Shown one piece after another: positions 1 through 10,850 of a stretch of 64,000 nt of DNA. The notes under the pieces were generated by a model. The model saw only the letters and a program-made list of their open reading frames with translations. It had not been told where the DNA came from and did no database searches. Origin of the DNA: Ifrita kowaldi (taxonomy: Eukaryota > Chordata > Aves > Passeriformes > Cinclosomatidae); contig VZRS01000239.1 in assembly GCA_013398055.1 (NCBI GenBank), forward strand, positions 1 through 64,000, written 5' to 3'. Position 1 is the stretch's first letter; every line of letters starts with the position of its first letter. The position numbers were made by a program, and so were the translations under genes.

Positions 1-485
1 TTGGGCCCTTCACTACAAGAAAGGAATTGAGATGCTGGAGCAAGTCCAGAGAAGGGCAATGGAGCTGATGAGGGCTCTAGAGGGTAAGTCCTATGAGGAA
101 TGGTGGAGAGAGCTGGGGTTGTTTAGCCAGAGGAAAAGGAGGCTCAGGGGAGGCCTTATCAATCTCTACAACTGCCTGAAAGGAGATTGTAGCCAGGTGG
201 GGGTTGGCCTCTTCTCCCCAAGTAACAAGTGACAGGACAAGAGGAAATGGCCTCAAGTTCCCCCAGGAGAGGTTTAGGTTGGATATTAGGAAAAATTCTT
301 CACAGAAATGGTTGTCAAGCAATGGATCAGGCCCAAAGAAGTGGTTGAGTCACCATCCTGGAAGTATTTGAAAGATGTGTAGATGTGACACCATTTAGTG
401 GTGGATTTGAGAGTGCTCAAGCAAGAGTTGGAATTGATGATCTTAAGGGTCTTTTACAACCTTATTCATTCAATGCTTCTATGAC
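1..485 (+). mobile_element. CR1 LINE fragment, 3' part
   Basis: This is the 3' end of a CR1 retrotransposon, entering from the left window edge. It holds the end of ORF2, then the 3' UTR, and a degraded tail near 470-485 that resembles the element's usual short ATTCTATG-type terminal repeats. Near 441-470 it keeps the GATGATCTTAAGGGTCTTTT block typical of avian CR1 3' ends. The element is inactive: it is truncated, diverged and lacks the rest of ORF2. The subfamily cannot be assigned by eye. Confidence 0.92.
32..232 (+). pseudogene. CR1 ORF2 C-terminal relic
   Basis: An open frame of 66 codons within the CR1 copy encodes the extreme C-terminal part of ORF2, downstream of the reverse transcriptase palm. 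Visible landmarks are LEQVQRRA near the start and a basic segment [16 protein letters not shown] at about residues 26-41, the usual order in this part of CR1 ORF2. The catalytic parts are absent because the element continues beyond the left window edge. The frame ends early at TGA 230-232, where intact copies would be expected to continue. No function is expected. Confidence 0.85.
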
Positions 486-1693
486 TTTATCTCTTGTACC
501 CTTAGGTTTGCATGAGAACAGTGTGAGGACAACTTTTTGTGCTTTAAAAATCAAGAAGCACTTTAGGCCCTCACAGTCAGTCCACTGAAATCGCTAAGAG
601 GCAATATGTAGTAAGTAATCTTTTTTGCAGGTGCTTGTCGACATCTAAAATCTTCAGAAACTGATCAAGGCATGATAGATAATATAAGGTTGCAAGAGTC
701 TCAGAAGAGCAATGGTCAGGCATATGGTTTGTAGGCTCTGTAAACCTTGTTCCCACCTTGAGGAAGCACACTGTCACCTTAGTTTTGGCCCAACAAAATG
801 ATTAGTTAGACATTCTGGCATGGTGAACAATTATTTTTACAGTTGTTTTCAGAGAGGACAGCTTGGGAAGTCCCTCTCAAACTAAGAACTCGGGTTCTAA
901 TTATTTGGATTCTGTAGGCACTGAAAAGTTTGGCTTAGGCTGTTCCTTTGAGTTTCTCTAGGATCACAAATTCTCTGCAGGAGGTGTGGAAGTGCGGAGT
1001 CCCTACTCATGAGCTCTGTGCTGTGAACTGGCACTCACCAACTTCAGAAGTCTAGTTGTGATACAAAGGCATTGTCACTATCTCTGACCCCAGTCCTGTA
1101 TACATAATTAGGTCTTCTGCAGTTCCAGGCCTGGAAATGGTAGAATCTCCAGTTTTCATAAGCATATTACTAGCTTCTTAAAATCATTAAACTTGTGACT
1201 CAAGGTCAAAATTGCCTTCAGGGTTAGCTAGGAAAAGAACAGGTATGAGAGGCAGGTGTTCTGCTCCAAAGCCTGCCTATGTTCGTGCTGTGCATTTATG
1301 AAACCAAAATGCTTATAAAAATATTTTTATTTCAGTGAATCTGCATTTTTTTTGCAGAATCCTTGCTTTGTGTTTGAAATTTTTTATATGAAACTTCTGG
1401 AGGATTGGGCTTTAGGTTTATAAGGATGCAGGGAACTAACATGGCGTCAGCCTTCCTAAAATCATCATATTTCAAAGGAAGGTTGCCATACAGTTTTGAA
1501 CTGCCATGACATATCTAATAAAGAGTGATGAGACACTGATGAAATGTTGCCACACAACATGGACATTTTGCTTTATGTGATAAAATGCCACAGGTAGCAA
1601 TCACAACCCTGTTCACATTGCTCCTAAGGGAGGTAAAAAAAAAGCCTTGGACATGCCTTTACAGCTGAGCTGGCAGGTAGCTTTATCACTTGT
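486..1693. other. AT-rich sequence, nothing recognised
   Basis: Unique-looking sequence with only short open frames. I see no recognisable exon, RNA gene or repeat. Confidence 0.6.
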
Positions 1694-2141
1694 TCACAGC
1701 TGTATATTGGGGTTTTTAGCCACAGGAATTACTCCATCATTGGACTAGAATATGGGTTTGTGTGTGCATGTGTGTATGTGTGTGTGTGATTGTGCATGGA
1801 AGGATAATGGAACAAGCATCATATTTTTAGAAAAACAAAATAAAATACTGGTGAGGGCTGTGTGGTTTTTCATGTTCTGACATCCATTCAAAAGCTTCAC
1901 AACTCCAGCAGAAGATTTTAATTTTCTGTTTTCAAAAACAACATTTTGGATGCAGTACATCTAATGCTTATCACTGAGTTTCTGGCTCTCCACTCCTAAT
2001 ATGAGCCAGAGAGAGATAGATATGCCAGATATATGCCTTTGTCTGATCCCCAACATTTTTCCTTGTAAATTTATGAAGCATGGGGAAATGAAGGGCAAAT
2101 GAAAGCAATAGCTAATGCAGTTTTTGTGAAAATGGTCACAA
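1694..2141. repeat. First copy of 448-bp tandem duplication
   Basis: This copy matches 2145-2592 at an offset of 451 bases. By eye the only difference is G at 1784 against A at 2235, inside a GT-rich run. The unit contains an alternating purine-pyrimidine stretch at about 1758-1788 that could adopt Z-form DNA. The minus strand has a 71-codon open frame (1745-1960) repeated exactly in copy two; it has no recognisable domain and is not proposed as a gene. Confidence 0.97.
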
Positions 2142-2142
2142 N
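2142..2142. other. Single ambiguous base N at duplication joint
   Basis: This is the only N in the window. It falls in the 3-base spacer (N, G, G) between the two 448-bp copies. A lone N exactly at the joint suggests a contig join placeholder rather than a biological base. Confidence 0.97.
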
Positions 2143-2144
2143 GG

Positions 2145-2592
2145 TCACAGCTGTATATTGGGGTTTTTAGCCACAGGAATTACTCCATCATTGGACTAGA
2201 ATATGGGTTTGTGTGTGCATGTGTGTATGTGTGTATGTGATTGTGCATGGAAGGATAATGGAACAAGCATCATATTTTTAGAAAAACAAAATAAAATACT
2301 GGTGAGGGCTGTGTGGTTTTTCATGTTCTGACATCCATTCAAAAGCTTCACAACTCCAGCAGAAGATTTTAATTTTCTGTTTTCAAAAACAACATTTTGG
2401 ATGCAGTACATCTAATGCTTATCACTGAGTTTCTGGCTCTCCACTCCTAATATGAGCCAGAGAGAGATAGATATGCCAGATATATGCCTTTGTCTGATCC
2501 CCAACATTTTTCCTTGTAAATTTATGAAGCATGGGGAAATGAAGGGCAAATGAAAGCAATAGCTAATGCAGTTTTTGTGAAAATGGTCACAA
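2145..2592. repeat. Second copy of 448-bp tandem duplication
   Basis: Near-identical copy of 1694-2141. The GT run at about 2210-2240 carries the one visible substitution. After 2592 the sequence continues as unique DNA. Confidence 0.97.
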
Positions 2593-5500
2593 CAGATATT
2601 TGAAACATGATAGTGAAAGAGTCTTAGAGGAAAAGGGGCAAGGCAAGAGACAATGGTAATTCTGAATTACATATCTTTGCAATATTTAAAACTCCACAGT
2701 TATTTTTGTCAGTAGCTACAAAAGATGTAAATCAGGGATGAGAAGTAATCCAAAAGAAGAAGCAGTACTTTCACAAGTGGTTTAAGAAACTACTCACAAA
2801 ATTATTCGATATAGGTAGATCAGTTGAGGAATATACATTTGAAGTGAAACATCAGTTTACTAACTGAGGTATTCACAGAGTATTCAGGTTTTATTCAGCT
2901 TGAATTCACTGAGCAGCATATGAAGAAAGTATAGCTTCAATTCATCCAAAAGGTTAACTTATCCACTGTTGTCCACAGTTCTTAGAGGCTTTCTTTCAAC
3001 TTCATTGACTGAATAGTTTAGTCAAAATATTCAACTATAAGTGATCCAGCCATTTTGCCTCTCTTTATCCATGTGCAAAGGAGGGAGCCATTGGAGATGG
3101 CTTTCTGGGTGAGGAGAGGCTTCTGCTGTGCATCTTCCTCCTCCTCTGGTCTTGGACTATGACACCTAAGGGAGAACACTGGATACACAGTGGAGGCATT
3201 CTCAACTAAACCTGAAGAACTCAGCATGGAACTCAAAATGTGCCATAGCAGATTTGTAAGGCAAAAATTACCATTTCTGGGAATGCAGAGAAGTACCCTG
3301 CTATGAAGCACTCCTACCCCAGCTTCACTTGGGTTTCATACTAGGGAGAAAGGTGCGTGACAGAAATTCCCATTTTTTTTGGTGCAATGAAGCCAGTAGA
3401 TCGTGTGTCGCAACCTGTTTGCTGATTCCTTTGGAGCCATCCCAGGTGTCGTTGGGAATGTATTAGTGAGTGTCATTACCAGCTCTGAAGGAAGAGTCTT
3501 GATCAAAACAACTATATTAGTTTTTTTAATCTTTTGTATGGCCAGTCAGTCGCACAGAGTGGGAAGCAAGAAATTGGCTTATCTTGAATACTGTTTATCA
3601 GAGCTAATCACACTTTTAACATTGGAGTTCTTTTTCACTTTTTCTCTCATTTTGCTTAAAATGCAGCTTAATTTGTCTGACCAGCAAAAGAAAAATAACA
3701 AACACCTCTGAAAAAGTTTAAAACAACCCTCATTGGCATTTGCAATCAAATGTTATGCAAATAGCTGCTGGCTAGGAAGGGAAAGGGAAATGAGCCAAGA
3801 TAAGGTGACAAGGGAGACAAGCAGCAAGAAAGAAAGATTTACTTTTTGCAGACTTGGCTACCTGACTGGTCGAATTGACCAGAAAAATGATTGCCAATCT
3901 CCTAACTCATAAGGAGAAGGTATTGCAGCATCATGCATTGAAAAAGCTGCTTTTGGAAAACAGTATCTGAGAAGCAACAACATTTGACTGTTGCAGCCTG
4001 TATGATTTTGAGGCAGCCTTGCATTCTCCTTTTATCATTAATACTCTTCACCACAATTACTTATGTGTCTTCCCTTAATTAGGGAGTAGGCAAGTGGACA
4101 GATTGCATGGAGTTAAATATTGTCCTACTCATAACATTTTTAACATCATCATTATAATAATGTGTAATATCTCAAGTCCAGGTTTTTAATTTTGCCTAAT
4201 CACAAACAAGAGATGAACTTAATAACTGTGCATGGGTTAGTATGATGAGTGTGGGGAAAAAGCATACCATACATAAGTTTATGGTGGATGTTTATATCTA
4301 TATCTTAATTTTCTGATTCAGGTTATGGCCACTGCAGAGGATTACGATTTCTCTGTTTTGCTCTGCCAGATTCCAGAAGGCAACTATTTTATTGATTCTA
4401 AGTTATTTGCTGAAGTTAATGTCAGTTCCTCTTTGTGGCCAGACTGAAAATAATATTTATACAGACTAAGAAAAGAAGGCACTTGGTACTTAAGATAGAG
4501 CAGTATTTGCCAACAGAGTATTGCGAGCATGAAAAAAAGCTCAACAAAATGGAGTATTTATTTATTGAGTAGTAATTAAAATAACATTTTGCATGCTTTC
4601 TGAGATAGTTAAGCAGAGAATCTTGTTTTTCTGGAATCACTCAGGCATAGAACAGGCAAAGTTCCAAACTCCTTTTAGTAAATGTCGTAGCAAACAGCAT
4701 TCTTGGTGAAACTTTTGGAGGATATTTTCAGTCTAACACAATGAATAACTTACCTCTTGTGTTTATGTTCTTCTTTCCTTAAAAAGTTCTGCCATTGTGC
4801 ACACCCCAGGCTTAGTTGTACTTGCCAAGTTCGATGTCCATAGACAATAATACATTGAGATTTGTGCCACACCACTATTTTTTTGATATTTTTGCTATAT
4901 CATCATGAAGTCAAAGGTCCACCACAGCTGGTATGATTCTAATATTGTGTTTCAAAAAAAGTGGAGATATACCCTGATGTTTTGAACATATCACAGATTT
5001 TCAAGATTTTTATGACTTTCAATGATGAAAAATTGTTCAGATTGCTTACAGAACCGAATCTACATGCTTTCTTGATGTTCTGTCCCAATTTTAGAAAGTA
5101 AATTTCTTTCATCTTTATCTTGTTATGTAAAAAATATTATGAATTACCTAAGAGAGAGGCTTTTATCTAAAGCTTTTGTAAGTTCTTGTACACCTAAGCA
5201 GACCTTTCCTATTATAACTTGAATAAAGCAAAAAAATTGCACTTGTCTGCAAAGTGCATGTGTGCTTTGCATTCTGAGTGGAGTATAAAGCTCAGTATAC
5301 CTGTTTGTTGTAAAATCAGAATCAAGTTATGATGAAGTTCAGGTTATAGGAACAGCAATGTTTTCTTCTCTCTTTTTTTTTTTTTTTTTAATATTCTTGC
5401 AGAGTTCCAAACACACTGGTATTCTGATCCAAGTGTAAGGTTCCCAGATGCTACCATAATAAATAAAAGAAGAAGACCCCCTGTTATTTTTCTCATCGAT

Positions 5501-8500
5501 TATTCCTCTTTTATGCTGCCCTCAAATTTATTTTTTCTTTTTTTTTCTCTCTCTCTTTTTTTTTTTTCTGTAAAGAATGCTTGATTTTTAGAATGTTCCT
5601 TTTAGGAAAAAACCCACAACCAAACAAGGAATCTATTCTATTATTTCTGTAGAACAATCGATATAACATATATGCAAACTAGGTTTCAAGGGAAGTAGGC
5701 ATTGTGGCAAATCCTGCTTCTTGTTAGGGACCACCGTATGCCTAATTCACATGAATGTTATAAAATATATTGCTCTGATAATCTCCATCATTATTTAATT
5801 TTAGTATTTTCTTCAGTGTAAGTTGAGGCAGTTAAATATTCTAAGTAATTCTGAACATAATTTTTTTCACCTTTTTTTTCCCCCATTTTATAACCAATTT
5901 TCTTTTATGCAGGTGTGACACTGTTTTCAGGGAAGACTATTTAGCATGAATCTCAGCAAGTGTGCTTATACAGTGAATTTATGAATTTTTAAACACTCTA
6001 AACAACAATGCTTGTATTAAATGAGCTCTTTGTGTTCCAAGTCATTTGGTATAAAGGTGGAGTAACCATTGTGGAAAAATTGAACTTCTTATGGGGAAAC
6101 TGTGTGTTAGATAAACAAAAGAATTTTTTTTAAAAACTCTCTCCACCCCTCTGTTTCTTCTGCCTTGTTGTCTTGAGCTTTTCTCCCCCTTATATTTTGT
6201 AGGCTTACCTGACTTAAGTTGAATGATTGCCATAAAAAGACTCGTGGATGCTTTGAGTGATTAATCTGTATTAGCACCTTAGTGGATGGCATTCTTCTTT
6301 TCGGGTGGATACTGATCAAAAGCCTCAGTGGTGCATTGTGAAGTCCTGCTCTTCTTTTACCAATTGTTCTCATCTTGATGTTCCTCACAAAAATTACTCG
6401 GTTTTATCCTATATTGTCTTTCTGTCTGCACACAAGAATGCTAGTCATAGCCTGTGCCTCAGATAGTACATATTTCCCAAGCAGTTTAGTCTATGTGCAA
6501 GACAAGAGAACCATTTCCTAAAATGGGTGAGCGTGAAGACAGTGAGGTAATGGTTAGCATGGCTGCCAGTGATCTTAGCTGCAAATCAAAGGTTCAGTAA
6601 GTGATTTGAAGGCAGAGAAAGAAAATCGGTAATGCTTAGTAAAAATTCTGTGAGTTTGCATTGGACAAGGTGAAAATGTTGTTAGAAAATGAAGTAAACA
6701 GACAGTGGACTCTGACCTCATGGAACAAATGGGCGTGAAAGTTACCCCAGCCTGAATGAGAGCTGTTAGGTCAGGAGTGGGCTGGAGCTTGAAAGGGAAG
6801 CATATCCTATGCTTGAGGTATTACAAAAATACAGAAATGAAAAAGGTTAGTCAGTTATCAGAGTCACACGGGTCATGTTCAAGCCATAATTGGTCTGACT
6901 TTTACTTTTGTTTGCAGGCAACACTACAAACTGCTGTAGGGTGAGACAACATGCAATTTCAGTTGTATTCTCAATGGCTTTTATGTCTGGAGGCCCTGCA
7001 AACACTACAGAAACCACTTAAAGCACAGATGTTTCCAGAAACAGACCGCAGGTAATATTTCTGAGGAAAAGTACCTGTCCTGTGAGTAACTACTTTAAAT
7101 AAATGTTTATGTTTATTTGAAAACATTTCAATGGGACTTCATTCTGTCATCTGCAGAATAATATATGAAAGCTTGGACCAGATCTATACCAACTTTTTGA
7201 TGTAGCTGCTGTTATATTAAGCATAAAAGTAGACATAAACCACATATTTAATTTTCCGCAAATGGATATGAAAAAATAAATCCCAGTGCTATGCACTGTT
7301 GCAGATCTGTGGCTTGCTGCTGGAGAAATATTTTAATCAGAAAAATGCCGTTTTAGTTTACTGTGTGACTGTGACATTACGAATGGAAAGAACCTGTAAC
7401 ACATTCTGACTTTTAACCATGAAAATTTGAGGAGACCATATTAGGACACGTATCCCTTACCGGGTTCAAGAAAAGTCATCAGTATCTGTACTGACAGTAT
7501 ACAGGGGCCATGGATGGTTTAAAGTCTAGGTTTAAGGTGTACTGGCAAGGTCATTAGCTGACTTTCTGAGTGCTCAGGAGAATGCTAAAGCTAAAGCATT
7601 CTGACTCTTGTGCCCTGCTCCCTTTGTTTTTCCCTGTTCCCTCCATGTTCATTTTTTGACAAACTAGGCTTTTGTGTTAAATTTAGATTTCTTAACAGTT
7701 CTTCAATAAAGGCTGCTACTGCAGTCAGTGGGAGCAAGCTTCATCATAATTCCAAGACATCAACTAGACATGATTGTGTCAATAGGTACTTTTGTTTTCT
7801 CAGCAATAAGGATTTCTTTGAGCTTCACAGACTGTGAAGCAAATGTGGTTCCTGCCCTGAGGAAAAGAAGGTATATGTATTTTGAAGAAGGGTTTTTCTG
7901 CATGATAATATTTTAAACAAGATTCTCTGGCAGAGAATGAACTCTGGTTTATTTATTATTGGGAGGGCACAGTTTGCCTAATCATGACTTAGCCATTGTA
8001 CATGCCAATGGTTTGAAACATAATTCTTAATATTTCACTATGGTCAAAGAGCATTAAGATCAGTTTGTGTGGACCTAGAATAGTGTCTTCTTCCTTCAGG
8101 AATTCATAAACCCAATCTCATATAGAGGCTGTGACTGATCAGGCAAAACTATCTTACTGTTTCCAATCCACTCTGAATCATATAAGCAGTCTCCACTTCC
8201 ACTTAAGACATTGTTTTGGAAGGAAACTAAAACACATGAATTTTATGGATTCAGAAATGGCTTTTTGTGGGCATTTGTATGAATGAAGCTTTCCTTACTA
8301 TGTCAAGAAAAGGCAGTTGTAAATGCAGTGTGAACCTTTGTGAAGCAGAATTTAGTTTTTAAATACCACCAATTTTCTGCATTTTGAGTAAAAATTCTAC
8401 AATTTTGCATTCGTAAGAGGGAGGCAGAATACCCAGGATCTACCTGGAGCCTGTCTCTCCATTGGGAGCAAGAACTCTGTATGAATAATATGGTCCTGAA

Positions 8501-10034
8501 GTGAACTTTCTTTTAACTGGTATAGTAGGATGACTGTTGCAAAATGAACTACTTGCTGATGCACTGGAATGACAAGACATATTAGTGATTTTTTATCAGC
8601 AATGTAAAATTCATTGTGTTAATTGATTACTAAAGGTAATGTTATTATTGACATGATTAAATTATGAGTGTGCATCATGTCTGGGATTTCACAACAATGT
8701 ATTAAAAAGGTAGCTGTAGTTATGGTCTTACCAGTAGGTTTTCATATTCACGTGTTAGGTGACTTTAAATTTAGTGACTAAAAAGAACATTATTTTCTTT
8801 TCCCATATGAGTAAATGAACTTTTTGTGCCTTCTCTTGCATCTTGAACTCTTACATAGTGAAAAGTATCACAGGACCAGATGAAGACCCAGCAGGTAGAA
8901 GTCTGGTTGTATCAGTGAGAATGCTTTTTATTAAAAAAGGAACTTTTTAGTCATGGCTCAAGACCATAAGCAGAGCTTTAAATGTCTCTGTTCCCTGATT
9001 TGTCTAGTCATTAGGGGTCCAGACCTAGCCTGGCCCACCTTCTGACTATTTGCTGCTTTCGGCAGATCAGTTTTGAAGGCAGGTGGCATACCTTGCCCCT
9101 CACAATAACTGAAAGCCATATGGTTAATCCCACATCTCCTGGGATGAGCTCTAGTTTCCAACCATTATGTGTGTTCTCTAAGAGCTAGCCATTATACAAA
9201 TGGTGTACAACCTACCATCACAGCAGACTAAATTAGTTGTGTTGTTGACTGCAACAGCTTTTTCAGGCCTACCACAGCATGGGCAGAGAGTTTGTTCCCG
9301 CTTGCTAAACCTGGTTAGCAGTGGCCCATTAGGGAAGAGAGAGGTTCATATATTTCTGGAAAAGGCACTCTGCACATGTATTAGTGACTTGAATGGAGCA
9401 TCTGGGAAATCAGGGAAGCAGAGATGGGTATTCAGTAAAGAAAGACTAGTATGCTTTTGGGGACTTTGTATTTGGGACTTAGAAATGGGTATTAAGCAAT
9501 TATGTCAGAGCTTAAACAAGACTGAATAAGCATTCCTGTGTGCAACTTTAAGATTGTCTGAGAGTTATTTGAGTATGTATGAAAGGTGGCTAGGTAATAA
9601 GACTAATTCAAGAGTAACTTAGATGCTCTTATAGAAGTACTAACAGACAATCTTTTGAGCATTCTATTGGATAATAGCAGTTTTGCTGAATATAGATGTC
9701 ATTAACACATATTGAAATTCTATTGAGTTTTCTTTCACATGATCAAGACTCATGATAGCTGAAATGACAATGCATGTTCCTGCTAGTGGTGAGAGAGAAG
9801 AATTCAAACAAACAGCATATACCATCTTAACTGTCAGAGCAATGTCAAGACTACTTGGAAGTAGTTTTTGTGAGAAACCAAGTCCTTGCACTTTTAGATT
9901 CAAATAAAGGATTCAGACTCATATCTTTGAGGTGAGTACTCTTGTTCAGTCATCTCCAAGGCAGGATGTACGCACATGTCAGGATTCTCAAAGCAATCTA
10001 TTGGAGTGTAGGAAAAAAATAAAAACTTGAGAAG
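2593..10034. other. AT-rich sequence without recognised genes
   Basis: About 7.4 kb of unique-looking sequence. It holds a T17 run at 5373-5389, a pyrimidine tract at 5531-5568, a near-palindrome CTGGTCGAATTGACCAG in the 3870s-3890s, and two weak exon-like segments (5403-5434 and 9898-9931). Open frames of up to 109 codons (9200-9529) start at non-ATG codons or have no recognisable domain. I see no repeat family. Confidence 0.55.
5363..5568 (+). repeat. Poly-T and CT-rich tracts
   Basis: Low-complexity pyrimidine runs lie at 5363-5389 (ending in T17) and 5531-5568, separated by ordinary sequence. The first is followed by ATTCTTGCAG at 5393-5402, which gives it the look of a 3' splice site. 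Confidence 0.85.
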
Positions 10035-10850
10035 TGAGCCCATGTGAACCTCATGCAGTTCAACAAGTTCAAGTGCAAGGTGCTGCACCTGGGTCAGAGC
10101 AGTCCCATGCGTGGTCACAGACTGGGAGATGAATTAATTGACAGCAGCTCTGCTGAGAAGGCCTTGGGGCTCTCATGGATGAAAAGCTGGACATGAGCCA
10201 ACAATGTGTGCTTGCAACTCAGAAGTCCAATCCCAGTGTTCTGGGCTTCATCGAAAGCAGTGTGGCCAGCAGGGCGAGAGAGGGGATTCTGCCCCTCTGC
10301 TCCTCTCTGGTGAGACCCCACCTGCAGTGCTGCATCCAGCTCTGGGATCCTCAGCACAGGAAAGACATGGACCTGTTAGAGCAGGTTGATAGGAGGCCAC
10401 AAAGATGATGACAGGGCTGGAGCACCTCTTGTACAAAGACAGGCTGAGTGCACTAGGCTTGTCCAGGCTGGAGAACAGAAGACTTCAGGATGACCTCATT
10501 GTGGCCTTCCAGTACCTTAAGAGGGCCGATTAAAAAGAAGAAGAGGAAGCTGTTATAATGGGCAGATGGTGACAGAGCAAAAAGCAATGATTTTAAACAG
10601 AAAGAGGGCAGGTCTATGTCAGATTTTAGGAAGAAATTCTTTATTCAAAGGGTGGTGAAGCACTTCTGAAGTTGCCCACTGACTTTGTGGGTGCCGTGTC
10701 CCTAGATGTGTCCAAGGCCAGTTTGGATGAGGCCCTGAGCAGCCTGATCTAGTGGGTGGCATCCCTGCCCAAGGCAGAAGGGTTGGAGCTAGATGGTCTT
10801 TAATGTCCCTTCCAACCTGAATCATTGCATGGTTCTATGATTCTATGATT
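10035..10850 (+). mobile_element. CR1 LINE fragment, 5'-truncated
   Basis: About 815 bp of CR1 in plus orientation, covering the last part of ORF2 and the 3' UTR. It ends in two ATTCTATG-type units (10832-10850), preceded by TCCCTTCCAACCTGAATCAT, the classic avian CR1 3' end. Truncation at the 5' end is normal for CR1, whose copies usually result from incomplete target-primed reverse transcription. The ORF2 part is broken by stops and length changes. The low-complexity run AAAAAGAAGAAGAGGAAGC near 10532-10550 looks like a local change within the copy. Confidence 0.96.
10175..10408 (+). pseudogene. CR1 ORF2 C-terminal relic
   Basis: A 77-codon open frame inside the CR1 copy. It shows the post-RT ORF2 pattern [18 protein letters not shown] (residues 2-19), then SSVASRAREGILPLCSSLVR, then an aromatic-rich segment ending in LLEQVDRRPQR. 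This order matches the segment seen at 46730-47101 on the minus strand, so it is ORF2 of the same family. The frame breaks after residue 77, and the segment expected to follow (the one seen at 32-232) continues in another frame. No catalytic residues remain. Confidence 0.85.

Noticed and set aside
1745..1960. 71-codon minus frame occurring twice
   Set aside because: It is repeated only because of the 448-bp duplication. Its N-terminal part has no domain and its end is the translated GT repeat.
3403..3711. 102-codon plus frame with hydrophobic segments
   Set aside because: No recognisable domain, and it does not begin with ATG. The hydrophobic character follows from T-rich codons.
4748..4760. 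Perfect minus-strand donor GAG|GTAAGT
   Set aside because: I found no convincing acceptor or open frame paired with it on that strand.
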